Shown here piece after piece: positions 24,463 to 35,660 of a stretch of 64,000 nucleotides of DNA. The notes beneath the pieces were generated by a model, which saw only the letters and a program-made list of their open reading frames with translations, had not been told where the DNA came from and made no database searches. The stretch is taken from positions 4,526,001-4,590,000 of the forward strand of contig NC_089551.1 of assembly GCF_040115645.1 (NCBI RefSeq), read 5' to 3'. The number at the start of each line of letters is the position of its first letter. Positions within the stretch are counted from its first letter, which is position 1. The stretch is from Euwallacea fornicatus (Eukaryota; Arthropoda; Insecta; Coleoptera; Curculionidae). The position numbers were made by a program, and so were the translations under genes.

Positions 24463-27400
24463 TTAAATATTTATATTACTCTGATCACGATGCTGAGTGC
24501 GAAGGTGCTTGTTTCTATCTCCCTTCTGTCTGAATTCTCTTCCACATACAAGACAAGGATACGGTCTCTCGTCGGTATGAATCCTCTTATGATTATTCAA
24601 AGCATCTGCTCTAAAGAATCTCTTTTTGCATACCTAAAAAATAGTTCGATAAATGTTTTGTAAAAATGTGAGTGCATTCTTAAAGTGATTCCTAGGTTGG
24701 GGATTTCCTTCTAACAGAAAATATAGTTAAAAAAATCAAGTATCTTTTTTGTCTTGGTGCATATTCATTGACTTTAATTCTTGAGTGATGCAAAAAATAC
24801 AAATACTAACCTCGCAGCCGTATCTTCTATCATTAGTATGAATCAACCGATGTTGGTAAAAGACAGAACCAGTTAAAAACGACTTACTACACACGTTGCA
24901 CTTAAAGGGGCGCTCTCTAGTATGCACTTTTCTTATATGATCCTTTAGATCAGGTCTAATGGTGTAACGAGCTTCACATCCTTGGTGAGGGCATGCAAAG
25001 GGCTTAATTCCTAATAGAAATTATGAAATATGTAATAGAGGATAGTTAGGTAATATTTGCTGACACATCAACCTAACAAAAAGCAATATGGATGTTTCTA
25101 ACGAATTATATTTAGCAATTAAAGAGAATATGTACACTTCTAAAGGTGTTCATATTTCAAGAAAAGGAATAAAAATGTTTAAATCAAGAGAATTCATCAA
25201 CTTAAAATCAAGAGAACTTCTCTGAATCAGGTGAATTAAGCCAAAATTGTTTAATGTAAAAACCAACCTAAGAAGTGGCGAATCCAAGTAGTCCCGATAT
25301 TAGGAAGATAAACGTAGGTGAAATCATTTCTCGTCAAAATTCAAGTGAATTGTTTCCAAACTATATACTTAATTGTAATTTTTCCTGGGAAAAAAGAAAC
25401 GTGTTCTTCACGTATAATCGTAAAAAATAGTATACTTTGTGCAAGTTGTGTACGAAACTAATCCTGACTCAAAACACCAGCACTCAAAATTACGCACCGA
25501 TAATTCAAGGGCGTTTTCCTGTGCTTTTGCGGGAAATGTGACTTTTCCGCACCGTTAATTACTGTTAAGTGGAAAATGACCAGGTTCTAAAGTTCTATAA
25601 TGAATTAGTTATTTACGGCACAATATCGGAAAATAACGTTTTGCAACAAAAGCGACTTAGATTTCAGAGAGAGATAAACACATTTTTGGTCGTGGGACGT
25701 CACAATTTTTAACGTCCGATTTTAGCTCATGCTCTGTTGGTTTTTTATTAAATTTTACACATCGTCGTTGTCTTTCAAAACAGAAACATTTTCCCAAGTT
25801 TTAGAGTGCGATTGGAAGAGAAGCAATCGAAGAACCAAAATCACAGGGAACGGAAAATGACTTTGCCGATCTCGTACTGAAAATATAAGAAAAATAATAT
25901 ACTTTCTAGCTAGTTAAAAAAAAAACATTTTTGAATTATATCGCACGCTTTCCTATACGTTTTTCAAATTTCGCTGTCTGACCAATGACACGTACCTTGA
26001 TGAAATCTCATATGTTGCCATAAATGCGAAGTTTGCGAATAACTTCTACCACACGTATCGCAAACGTAAGGTTTCAGGCTCTTGTGTTCCCTACAGTGTA
26101 TCAACAGAGCCTTGGCGCTTCCCAACGTCTAAAACATGATGGTTTTCATTATTCTGATTATATGAATAGTTTGAAGTTTACAGACGTACTTCACCGCATT
26201 CTTCACAACAAAACGTAGCAACGTGTTCCGTGGATCGATGGTTTTCCAATGAAGAGATGCAATTGAATACTTTGATGCAACGTTCACACTGGTAATGGAA
26301 ACCCTCGTCGGTTAGGGTACACGGTTTCTTATTTCTTGTTCTGATAGGTTTCTCCTTTCGCTTCTTGGGGAGAAGCGGGGTAATTTTTTTTTTGCTAAGG
26401 TCTTCAGGTAGAGGTATTTTTTTGCAGTCATCACTATTAAGGGTTAGTAGATAGGAATAAATTAATGAATTGGAACGTCAATAAAGTAGTCCTATGCTAC
26501 AGTACAGGATTCTCGATCGGTAGAGTCTTGACGAACGCTTAAAGGCCGCTGATATGGTTTTTTCACATTAGTTCGAACTGATGGTCCTGACATTATTTAC
26601 CAATATATTAAGTAATATCGGGATTATAGTTATAAAGCAACGGCATTAAAAAGTTTATTTGTTTCTGCGACTTTTAAAGAGGAAAAGTCAAATGTCGACT
26701 TCGGCGATATGTACAGTATTGGCCCTAATTAATGTACTTTTAAAATTTATTTACATTTTTGTTTAAATCGAAGGATCAAATGCGTCCCCCTATACATACA
26801 TCCTTTGTTGAATTAGTTTTACTAATCAAAGAAAAGGAATGTATTATCTCTTCTTATATTAACCGATGTAAACAAATTATGTTTCTACGCTGGTCAAAAT
26901 TATTGCAACCAAAATGGTTTTGCTTAAATAATTAACTATAATAATGAAAAATAAAACAAAATTTTAATATTTAATGTAATATCCTTTTGGCCTTACTACA
27001 TTTGCCATTCTATTTGGTATAAAATGAATTAATTTCGCAATTATAGCTGGATCCATTCCTGACCAAGCTTTTGATAGTAATTCGAATAGTTTCGTGGTAT
27101 TTTTAACTTTTCAGTCCGGAATTTTCTGGTTCAAGATTTCCCGTAATTTCTCAGTAGAATTGAAATCAGGACTTTGGGACAGCCACTTCATAACAGATAT
27201 TTTTTGTTGTTCTAATCATCTCTTTGCCCAATTTGGAAACATGCATTGGATCGTTATGGTGTTAAAAGGTGAATTTAAGCGGCATGACCACATCTGTATA
27301 GAGTTCCAAAACGTTTTTCAAAATGTCTCTGTATATAAACTTGTCCATTCTTCCATCAATTTTATAGAAGACCCATACCAAATGACGAAAATCACCCCCT

Positions 27401-29887
27401 GATTATTACAGATCCATCCGCCATGTTTCGTAGTGGGATAAATGTATTCTGGATCCAATCTCTGGTCTTTAGATCGCCTTACGTGTACCATACCATCACT
27501 TCTAAATAAATTAAACTTAAACTCGTCAGTAAAGGCGACCCTTTTCCAATCATTTGACATCCAGTGAATGTGATTTAAGCAAAAGCTTTTTGGCCGCTCT
27601 ATAACTATTTAAGCCATTTTCGCAGTCTTCGCCTTATTGTTCGACGTGAAAGGTCAGATGGTCCTGCTTGGTCCATTTCACCCAGGAATTTCGTTGAATA
27701 AAGAAAAGAACTTTTTTTTGTAATATTTAAAATCTTTCGGTCCAATTGCTTAGAGGACTTTCTTGAGCTATCAGTGTTTTTTAATAATATTATACTACCA
27801 GTACGAACAAATTGTTTAATGATTTTCGACACAGTCGATGTATGAAGTTGTAATTTCTGGCTATTTTGACTTGCCTTTGACCATTCTTATAAAAATTATT
27901 CACTCTGGTTCTAATGTCACTATTGTATGACGAAAACTTCACTAAACAATAGTTGAATTGAATACAAAAACTGAAAAGCAAAATTTTCTCAAAAAAAAAC
28001 ATGAAAAAATAAATAGTTGCAATAATTTTGACCTGCATAGAAACACGATTTGGTTATACCAGTCAATATAAGAAAAAATGATACGTTCCTTTTCTCCGAT
28101 AAGTAAAAGTAGTTCAATAAAGAATGTATGTACAGGGTGGAGCATTTGTCTCTTTGATTTAAACAAAAATATAAATTAATTTTAAAAGTTGCAATAATTA
28201 TAGCCAATACTGTATGCCCAATGTCGAAAAGCAAACGGAAAAAAACGGTGTCGAAATGAGGTTCATTTACAAATTGTTTGTTTCGACGTCACGACGGTGA
28301 GAAAACTATTACTTTAAGCTCGAAAAGAAAAAAATATTTAGTGGAAATGTTTAAAAAATCTTGTCCTCATCAATGTGATCTAGGACAAAATTACATTTCA
28401 AACGGGGTAGTTAGCATAAAATCGTCTTACCTACCTATTCTACGATATTTCTATACTTACCTACTCAACGTCACAATTCCACAATCCTGGGATTCAATCT
28501 TAATCATTTGACTCGCAGCTTCTCCCCCTTCACTGTTCACCATAGGCACTTCCAAGGTCATCAGAACATCCCGAATCAAACGATTTATAACATCTTTGTT
28601 CTCAAGGACCTGTCTAGACTGATCAGGAAACCGAGTCTCCATTCCTCGAATATTAACCCCAAGATGCAACTTAGGAGTGTAGTGTTTCTTCTTGATTTTA
28701 TGATTGTAGAGGATCTCATGGGATTTGAAGGTCTTGTCGCAATATTCGCAGTAAAGGAGCTTTGGCAGGTAGAAAACATTGGAGAATTGTGAACATGTCT
28801 TTACCCAGTGGGAGTCGGCCAGAGAGTAGGAGTCGAAGACTTTTCCGCAAGTAGTGCATTCGTAGTTTTTTGATGTAGTGTGCTTCCGCTGATGAAGTAA
28901 TAACAAGTTTTTTTCGGAAAAAGTGCGATTACAGAATTCACACTGAAGCAAAAGCTCTGTGCTGATGATCTCGATAGTATCGCTGATGTTCTGTTTTTGG
29001 GGAAAAGGATCGTCCACAAAATACTCGTCATCCTCATTAATAAAACGAGCATTGTCTTGGTTCTTGCTTCTGCTCAGTCTTTGAGCTTGAATAATTCTCT
29101 CGGTCAATACATCCGCCACAGATGACTCCTGGCAATAGGGAATGTGGTGACTGGAATTTTCAGCTGACGAAAATACTTCATGACACCTCTTGCACTTCCA
29201 AACTGTCACGTCACTGCGGTAAAATTTGGAAATATCTCCTGCTTTCTTACAATGGTTTTCTTTATGGATGCGTAAACGATTATCAGTCACGAATTTTTTA
29301 CCGCAGAATTCGCACGCATTTTCATGATTTGGATTGTTGAGATGGGTCAAATGATGCTGGTCCAAATTATCTTTATTCCGGAAGACTTTTGAACATACCA
29401 AGCATACATGCGTGTCTTCAACAACAATGTGGTGAGACTCAACATTTTGAAGGTCAGTTCCGTCTTGATCGGACGCATAAACTAGCTTTGATGTGCTGGA
29501 ATCACACTGGTGTCTTTGATACTGATACTTAGTCGGGAAATTTGTTTCGCAGTTCTGACATTTGATTAAAGTAGGAAAATTGAGACCCACTAAATTCCGA
29601 TAACCAGATGTGTGAGTACTTGGGTTGAAGTTTGGTTTCTCCTCTAGAGAATGTAGCTTTTCAATAGCTATAGATTCCTGGTAGGTGGTTAAATGAGAGT
29701 AATTCAAACACAGTTTGTCTTCATTGTAGTTTTCGCAAATATACTGCAAGCGAAGCTCTTTCTCGACGGCTTTCTGGTTTTCAATGAAGTTTTGATCGAG
29801 GGAATTGATATTTCGCGCCTCTCCCGAAATGGACGCAATTTTATTATCGACAATCTTGTATATGACAATACCAGCGAGACTATTCAT
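24463..29887 (-). CDS. C2H2 zinc-finger protein, 14 fingers
   Basis: Five exons join in frame: 29887-28461, 26433-26190, 26128-25996, 25010-24811 and 24633-24463, giving 724 aa ending DQSNINI. Exon one has an N-terminal region without fingers, a degenerate CC-HC unit (CQNCETNF...HQC), then fingers such as CLVCSKVFRNKDNLDQH and CEFCGKKFVTDNRLRIH. Two units end in Cys rather than His (HHIPYC, HWVKTC). Exons two to five add seven fingers, including CDTCGRSYSQTSHLWQH and CNVCSKSFLTGSVFYQH; the last three have the usual HT.ERP linkers. No ZAD or BTB domain is seen. It is probably a nuclear DNA-binding regulator; the orthologue is not recognised. The first intron (28460-26434) carries a Tc1-like element. 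Confidence 0.85.
26714..28212. mobile_element. Tc1-like element with IR/DR ends, 1.5 kb
   Basis: The arms are inverted for about 200 bp (26714 to about 26912, and about 28012-28212). Each end has an outer site (cagtattggc...) and, 174-175 bp further in, an inner site (ggtcaaaattattgcaac at 26892-26909). Outer and inner sites are similar to each other, which is the inverted-repeat/direct-repeat layout of Minos, Bari and Sleeping Beauty. TA flanks both outer ends (26712-26713, 28213-28214). A broken transposase lies on the minus strand. It sits in the first intron of the zinc-finger gene. Confidence 0.82.
26990..27930 (-). pseudogene. Tc1-like transposase of the IR/DR element, degraded
   Basis: Readable pieces in order: NSDIRTRVNNFYKNGQRQVK (helix-turn-helix start), IIKQFVRTGSI with an RTIRRRLRKW block, then NDWKRVAFTDEFKFNLFRSD, carrying the first catalytic Asp in FTDEFKF, and DGMVHVRRSKDQRLDPEYI. 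Later parts have many stops; HNDPMHVSKLGKE keeps the second Asp region. The order fits a Tc1-like transposase. It is clearly inactive. Confidence 0.72.
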
Positions 29888-30941
29888 CGTTATTATTATC
29901 GCTTCACTATTTTTCTATATTTACTAATGGTTTGCCTGCGCCATTTGAAGAGATTATGCAAAAATTACTTTAGTTTGTCAACTGACGCCAAATATTTTAA
30001 ACTATAACTAGTGCTGCAGAGGACACTAACATAGCTAGTGTTTTACCTGTGTCATGTTCACCGCAATCTATGCCCAAATTATTTGAATTTCATTATATTT
30101 GCCACTTGCAAACGCAAAGCTGATTTGCACCTTCACATAAAAGAAAAACTAAATTCTAATTCACTATTCACCGCCGCCATTACTCGTTTAAACGTAACGC
30201 TAACGTAAGGTTCGCTTTACGCCTAATAGATGGTTCCACTGCGACGGGCACGTAACCATAAGGGTTTTACGATTATGCGGTTTTACACCGAGAACTTTCA
30301 TATAGTTCAATATACCCCGACAATAAAAAAATGATCGTAGTGCGTATTATGAATGGGAGATCTCTTCCAGAAAAGAACTGAGATTCACATCTTATGGAAT
30401 TCGCTGATATCAATATAGAAAATGACGCCATTAGCGAAAAATTAATTATAAAATGAGTCGCTTATTATGATTCAAAATTTCACATATCCTATCAAAAAGG
30501 GTTAAAAATTCCTTGGTTGAACAAGGACCCCAAATTTCAGAAAATAGGTCAGTAGCATGTAACAAACATTAAAAAGGATCTTGACCCCTAAAAAAGGGCA
30601 AAACAAATTTTTTTAAGGAAAAGTCAAGGTAAAAAACTGTTCTCTTCTATTCTGTTATAGTAAAGTTTTGTAAATCAACATCTAAGACATCTTGTGTTTA
30701 TCATTTGCACTAGCAGTAATCAATAACAACAAATAACAAATGCAAGAGTAATGTAGTTCATAAATCCAAGTTTTAAGCTAATATTGCCACGATTACTCTA
30801 AAGTTGCTGAGGTTGAAATTATACAAAAAGCCACATCCAACCTCTATCCATTTACCTACCGTGTTAAGTCCTAATAAAAATACATTATTCTGAATACCTA
30901 TCTATTTTCAAAACTACAGAATACTCTTAACAGTTAAACAA
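29888..30941. other. zinc-finger promoter side and NDUFS5 3' side
   Basis: No coding exon is recognised in this kilobase. The part next to 29887 should contain the 5' end of the zinc-finger gene (a short open frame on the other strand is a shadow of its exon). Around 30.2-30.3 kb the sequence is less AT-rich, compatible with a promoter, but no core motif is diagnostic. Confidence 0.4.
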
Positions 30942-31262
30942 TTAAAATACCTCAGGTGAAGGTGGATTCTTGCTATACATGTTCTCCTTAGTTCGTTCAC
31001 CAGCCTTATATTGCCGCATACGTTCAGCATTCATAGCCTGCACTCTACTTTTCTGTTTTATTTTCATACTACATTCTCGGAAATCATTGATCAATGTTTC
31101 GCATTTCTTCAACGTTATGCCTCTGTCTATTCCATAAGCTTCGAGGCAATCTAGAGCTTTCATTTCCATGTCCCTACAAGGTTGGTCGCCCCATTGACTG
31201 CTTATTACGGCTCCAGTAAAATCAGTAAATGGTGATTTCAGATATGGGGTTAAAATTGACAT
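30942..31262 (-). CDS. NDUFS5: NADH dehydrogenase (complex I) 15 kDa subunit NDUFS5
   Basis: A single coding exon of 106 aa, the same length as human NDUFS5. It has the CHCH-type pattern: CRDMEMKALDC (CX9C) and CETLINDFREC (CX9C), which form two disulphides after import through the Mia40 route. A W-x-x-Q-P-C block (QWGDQPC) precedes it. The C-terminus is basic (RVQAMNAERMRQY), as in the family. The protein is an accessory subunit on the intermembrane-space face of complex I. A TTTTCAG acceptor lies just before the ATG at 31262, so a non-coding first exon further upstream is likely. It is divergent from BLVRB. Confidence 0.9.
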   Translation of the reverse strand: MSILTPYLKSPFTDFTGAVISSQWGDQPCRDMEMKALDCLEAYGIDRGITLKKCETLINDFRECSMKIKQKSRVQAMNAERMRQYKAGERTKENMYSKNPPSPEVF

Positions 31263-32153
31263 TCTGAAAAATGAATTGATAACTTTATCAAACTTTGTAA
31301 GTGATCAAATGCTTTGTTATGTCATACCTAATGGGAAACGGAACAAAACAACCACTATCCTCTAACCTACAAACAAAGGTAATTACAATGAAAATTAAAT
31401 CTAAGTTGCCTGGAAATTATTATAAGCAATTATATTGCTCACTTTGTACCTGAATAAAAATTTAAATGTTCTTTGCCACTAATTTGCAAGTTGTAGCCTG
31501 CACTATAAATACAAATTTCTTAGCTTCGAAACATCTACTGTCAAAAAATCAAATTTGACTGAACGTTCTACTAGTAATGACAGACCATCGCAATCCAGAA
31601 AAAATTACCAAGCAAAATAAAGATTTGAACTCCGAATGAGTAATGCGCTTGCTCAGAACGTATGAGAGCAAAAATTTATTTTTTGTGAGGTTGTGAAATT
31701 TGCGGGATTTTAGAAGACTTCTACGTACTTTCGACCTGGATCAAGTCAGACTTTTTACTTTTGGCATAACGTTGGACATATTTGGATATATATTTTTAAT
31801 CAATTTCCACATATTGCGCGTAACCTTTTCAGTACTTTTTACAGAATTTTCCTTCACCACAACGTCAAGAACTTTTACAAATATGTATTTTAATATGAAA
31901 TATTAATGGTCCCGGCGCCACCATTAGAATCACGTACAAAAAAATTATGTTCATACAAATCTTCAAAATGTCAGACGGTGACAGACGATAAGACAAGTGA
32001 AGCTAAAACCGCAAACGACACAAATGCAACATACAACTTAAATTTAAAATCGGCCGCCGGTCCACTTTTTATTCATATAATTTATCTCTTTAGTTTTAGA
32101 ATTTAGAACATTACCTAAATTTGAACAGGAAACTATTCATCAAGAAAAATACT
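31263..32153. promoter_or_regulatory. divergent spacer between NDUFS5 and BLVRB
   Basis: About 0.9 kb separates the two start codons. It must contain both promoters and the non-coding first exon inferred for NDUFS5. Short open frames at 31.7-32.1 kb show no family pattern. No TATA box or initiator could be assigned with confidence. Confidence 0.45.
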
Positions 32154-32958
32154 ATGGCCACCATCGTTATTTTCGGAGCAACAGGTACGACTGGCTTGTG
32201 TGCTACAGAGGCAGCTGTAAAGAAAGGTAGGCCATTCCGCAATCTAAGTTTGTCACGTCCGTATAATTTGCAATTAAAATTATTTAATTTTCAACAACGG
32301 ATTTAATTTCTTAAGATAAACATCGAACATTAAAATTTTTCCTTAGGTCTAGTGGTGCGAGCCTTACTTCGAGACCCCTCAAAACTTTCTGAAAGCTTAA
32401 GTAAACAAGTTGAAACTATACAAGGCAACATATTAAATTATGATGATGTTTTTAAAACGGTGCAAGGCACAAGTGCTGTGATAGTTGCTTTAGGTACAAG
32501 GCATGATCTAAAACCCACCTCCGATTTGAGTGAAGGCTTAAAAAATATAGTAAAGGCCATGAAAAACGCCAATGTGGAAGTTGTGTCTATTTGTCTATCT
32601 GCATTTCTGTTTGATGGGATGAATGATCGAGTGCCATCTAAATTTAAAGATATTACAGAGGAACATAGGCGGATGTATGAAATTATAAAAGACTCAGGAC
32701 TTAAGTATGTTGCAGTTTTTCCACCACATATAGCAGGTAAGAACTTCTCTCTCTAGTTAAATAGATCTAAACTTTCTATATATTATTTACGTGCTTATGA
32801 TTAACAAATTTTTAGATCAGCCATCTTCAACATTTGAAGTGACGTTTAACAAATACATTGGAAGGATAGTTTCAAAATATGATCTTGGGCAGTTTTTAGT
32901 TGATGCCATAAGTCAGCCAAACTATTATGGGCAAGTTATGGGAATAGTATCCAAATAA
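32154..32958 (+). CDS. BLVRB: flavin reductase / biliverdin-IX-beta reductase
   Basis: Exons 32154-32226, 32347-32736 and 32816-32958 join in frame (both junctions G|xx) to give 201 aa. The N-terminal NAD(P)-binding Rossmann motif is FGATGTTG. Further family landmarks are VIVALGTRHDLKPT, the SEGLKNIVKAMK helix, SAFLFDG and SGLKYVAVFPPHIADQP; the end reads SKYDLGQFLVDAI. The length matches human BLVRB (206 aa). The enzyme reduces flavins and biliverdin IX-beta with NADPH in the cytosol. I chose the ATG of MATIVIFGA rather than an in-frame ATG 11 codons upstream, because the family starts next to the Rossmann strand. AATAAA lies at 33026-33031. It is convergent with NAA80, 187 bp away. Confidence 0.93.
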
Positions 32959-33145
32959 TACACCTAAAACGTGAATTAAAAAGTAAAAAAAATTATTTTG
33001 ATATTTTTACTTATGTAGATTGGTGAATAAAATGTTATATTATTTAGATTTAAGGCCTTCTTTTGGTGTTTACCTAAAGACTTACTTTCTGCCAAAATGA
33101 AAGGCAAATAAATGGGAGAGAGTTTATTTATAGTCTTAACTACAT

Positions 33146-33721
33146 TTATAGCTCCTTTTTCATATATGTTTTTGAAATACTCAAATGTTTATTGTTTATA
33201 TTTGGCATTGGAGGTGCTGTAGGAACATTATTATTACCGTTACTTAAAATACTAATCACATTGGTATCTAAATTGTTTTTACTGACTAAATTAGTCTTTC
33301 CTGCTAAAGAAAAACTTCCATATATAGAGATTGGCTGACATTCAATATATCCCAATTTATTATAAAATCCCTCTTGTCCCTTTGTTGATAAAAAAATTAC
33401 ACCTAACTTCAAGTTTTCTTTACAGTATTCCTCAGCTTTCCTCATCAAGATTGTCCCAAATCCATTGCCTCTTTCCACTTGGTCAATAACCACAGTCTCA
33501 ATAAAACAGCCATTTCTTATACTAGGTATTGGTGAAATCTTCAGATGGCCTATAAGCTTCTGTGCTTTTAAAAGAATCAAGGAAGTGGGCAATTTATCAC
33601 AGGAAGCTCTTAAACTTCGTAGTCTAGCAGTTTCACTTCTTTTCCATTCACTATTTATAAGGTTGCAACAGTCTTGAAGACGTTCCCAATGTTCATGTAA
33701 AGGTAACACCTTTATTTCCAT
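33146..33721 (-). CDS. NAA80: actin N-acetyltransferase NAA80-like (GNAT family)
   Basis: A single exon of 191 aa. It starts with VLPLHEHWERLQDCCNLINS and EWKRSETARLRSL, the substrate-side helix and loop typical of NAA80 (human: PLHQRP, NEQWPRSRTSRLHSL). The acetyl-CoA site follows as ERGNGFGTILM (R/Q-x-x-G-x-G/A), after the strand FIETVVID. STKGQEGFYNKLGY is the C-terminal GNAT motif. A Pro/Asn-rich segment (NVPTAPPMPNINN) and a terminal YMKKEL resemble the Pro-rich tail and terminus of human NAA80, though the Pro tract is much shorter. NAA80 acetylates the processed N-terminus of actin. It is divergent from MED6. Confidence 0.87.
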   Translation of the reverse strand: MEIKVLPLHEHWERLQDCCNLINSEWKRSETARLRSLRASCDKLPTSLILLKAQKLIGHLKISPIPSIRNGCFIETVVIDQVERGNGFGTILMRKAEEYCKENLKLGVIFLSTKGQEGFYNKLGYIECQPISIYGSFSLAGKTNLVSKNNLDTNVISILSNGNNNVPTAPPMPNINNKHLSISKTYMKKEL

Positions 33722-34609
33722 CTGAAAATGGGTGTTAAGTTTAAGACATCTCCGAGGAAGTACGTTTTCCGAACCTATTTCCTAAGGCAAAAAAATAATT
33801 TCCTAGTTTTTTACAGTTTCTGGTAAAGTGACTCTCCGCATCTTTCAGTTCACTAAAATCAGAATTTACCAGCAATAAATCATTAGTCTCAGCATTAGAC
33901 GGTTAATAGCTATTTTCTACAATATATTTAATGTAAAAAAACACCAATAACATAACAAAATGCAATTAAAAATTGAAATTAGGTTAGGAAATCTCATGTT
34001 GCCAGACTTATTGTTTTTACCTTGAATCTGATTTTCCTATTTCGGTAAATAAATATACCGTTACTTCAAATCTTGACCCGAAATATTTTGGGAAAGTAAA
34101 TTTTAGGTTTCTTTATGTTAAAAGACTCGTTAATTAATGGATTGACTTCTTTTATATTTTATATCGATTTATATTATACCTCTCTTAAGCTATATTGTTG
34201 AAGAAAAAATTCATCTAATCAATTGGCAACATTTATTTAGGGTTAGGAACATCGATATTTGAACTGTGGATTCCAAGTAGAAAACAAAACAGATCAAACA
34301 TAGAAATGTGTTATATGTGAATGAGTTGAATTAAACTTTTTCCAAATCTAAAAAGAACAATTTTAGGAATATAAATCAGTATTATTTGAGCAGTATTAAT
34401 AAAATCGGTAATCAAATATTACAGTATTATCGAGAAACCATGTACCGTCTTACCTTATAGCAGTGCAGATAAACCTTCTGGTTCTGGCAGGGACCACTGC
34501 TATTCTTAAAGGTAGGCGGAAACTTGAGATTTATTAAGCACCACAAATGCTTAGACAAACCAATTTTAAAAATAGATTGGAATAGGAAAACCTTGAGTTT
34601 GCATTAGAA
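33722..34609. promoter_or_regulatory. divergent spacer between NAA80 and MED6
   Basis: About 0.9 kb, AT-rich, containing both 5' ends. No exon with coding character is seen. A TTACAG-like site and short A/T runs precede MED6, but nothing fixes a transcription start. Confidence 0.4.
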
Positions 34610-35660
34610 ATGAACCGCCTTGGCATTGCTGCTCCTAGCGGCATTGCAGACAACACTTTAGGAGTCTCATGGCATGATTCCTCATGGATTCCCATCTTAA
34701 ATACTACAAATGTAATGGATTATTTTTCTCAAGCCTCAAATCCCTTCTTTGATAGGACATGCAATAACGAAATTGTAAAGATGCAGAGGCTAAACCCAGA
34801 TCAGTTACAGTAAGTTTTTAGTTGTCATTTACTTCTATTGTTAATAATACAGGGTGTTCCAAATTCTAGCATATGCTTTTAGCATGTAATGGAAGCTATC
34901 CTGTAGTTGAGCCATAAAATCAGGTTTTTTTTGTTAAATACTTGAGTTGTTAATCAGAATAATTTTTGGTGACCTCAAATTTATGATTGGGGTCATTGGA
35001 GTGGAGATAATTGAATAATACTGTAGGTACTCATTATTAATATTTTTGTAGAAACATGACTGGACTTGAATATATCCTCCTACATGTGCAAGAACCTATC
35101 TTATATGTCATTAGAAAACAACACAGACACAGTCCTCAGCAAGTGACACCATTTGCAGATTATTACATCATTGCTGGAATAGTGTACCAAGCTCCAGATT
35201 TAGCCAGTGTCTTAAATTCACGGCTGGCAAGTTAATAACCATCTCATGGAGTACCTAAGAGAACTAAAAATTGAAATTATTCTAGTTGTCAGCAGTGCAT
35301 TACTTACAAGGTTCATTTGAAGAAGCATCAAGTTTTTCTAGATACCACCCAAGCAAAGGATATTACTGGGATTTTAAGTCCCAAAAAGGAGTAGAAAAGG
35401 CCAAATTAGCTGAGAAAGAGAAAGTTAAAGAAGAATCAAGTTCACTATTTCAAAGGCAGCGGGTAGATATGTTATTGGGGGAATTAATAAAGAAGTTTCC
35501 ACTACCAGTACCTCCTCAGCCTAAAGTGCCGGCAACCATACCTGTGAAGAATGAAAATGAAAATGGAGGACAGGAGAGCAATAATAAGGAGAAAGTAGAG
35601 GTTAAGCAGGAGAATAAAGTTAGTAAGCCGCCACCAGAAAAAAAACCTAGACTGAACTGA
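34610..35660 (+). CDS. MED6: Mediator complex subunit 6
   Basis: Exons 34610-34809, 35052-35226 and 35286-35660 give 249 aa (human 246). Conserved head-module signatures: LGVSWHDSSWIPILN, NVMDYFSQASNPFFDRTCNN, EYILLHVQEPILYVIRKQHR, ADYYIIAGIVYQAPDL, then RYHPSKGYYWDF and SLFQRQRVDMLL. The tail is Pro- and Lys/Glu-rich and ends PPEKKPRLN, like the human KGPPEKRMRLQ. MED6 links the Mediator head to the middle module and RNA polymerase II. The second intron appears to use a GC donor (CTG|GCAAGT at 35227), because only this join restores SRL|LSAVHY in frame. The first intron holds a short transposon-end-like piece (acagggtgttccaaatt near 34850). Confidence 0.93.
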
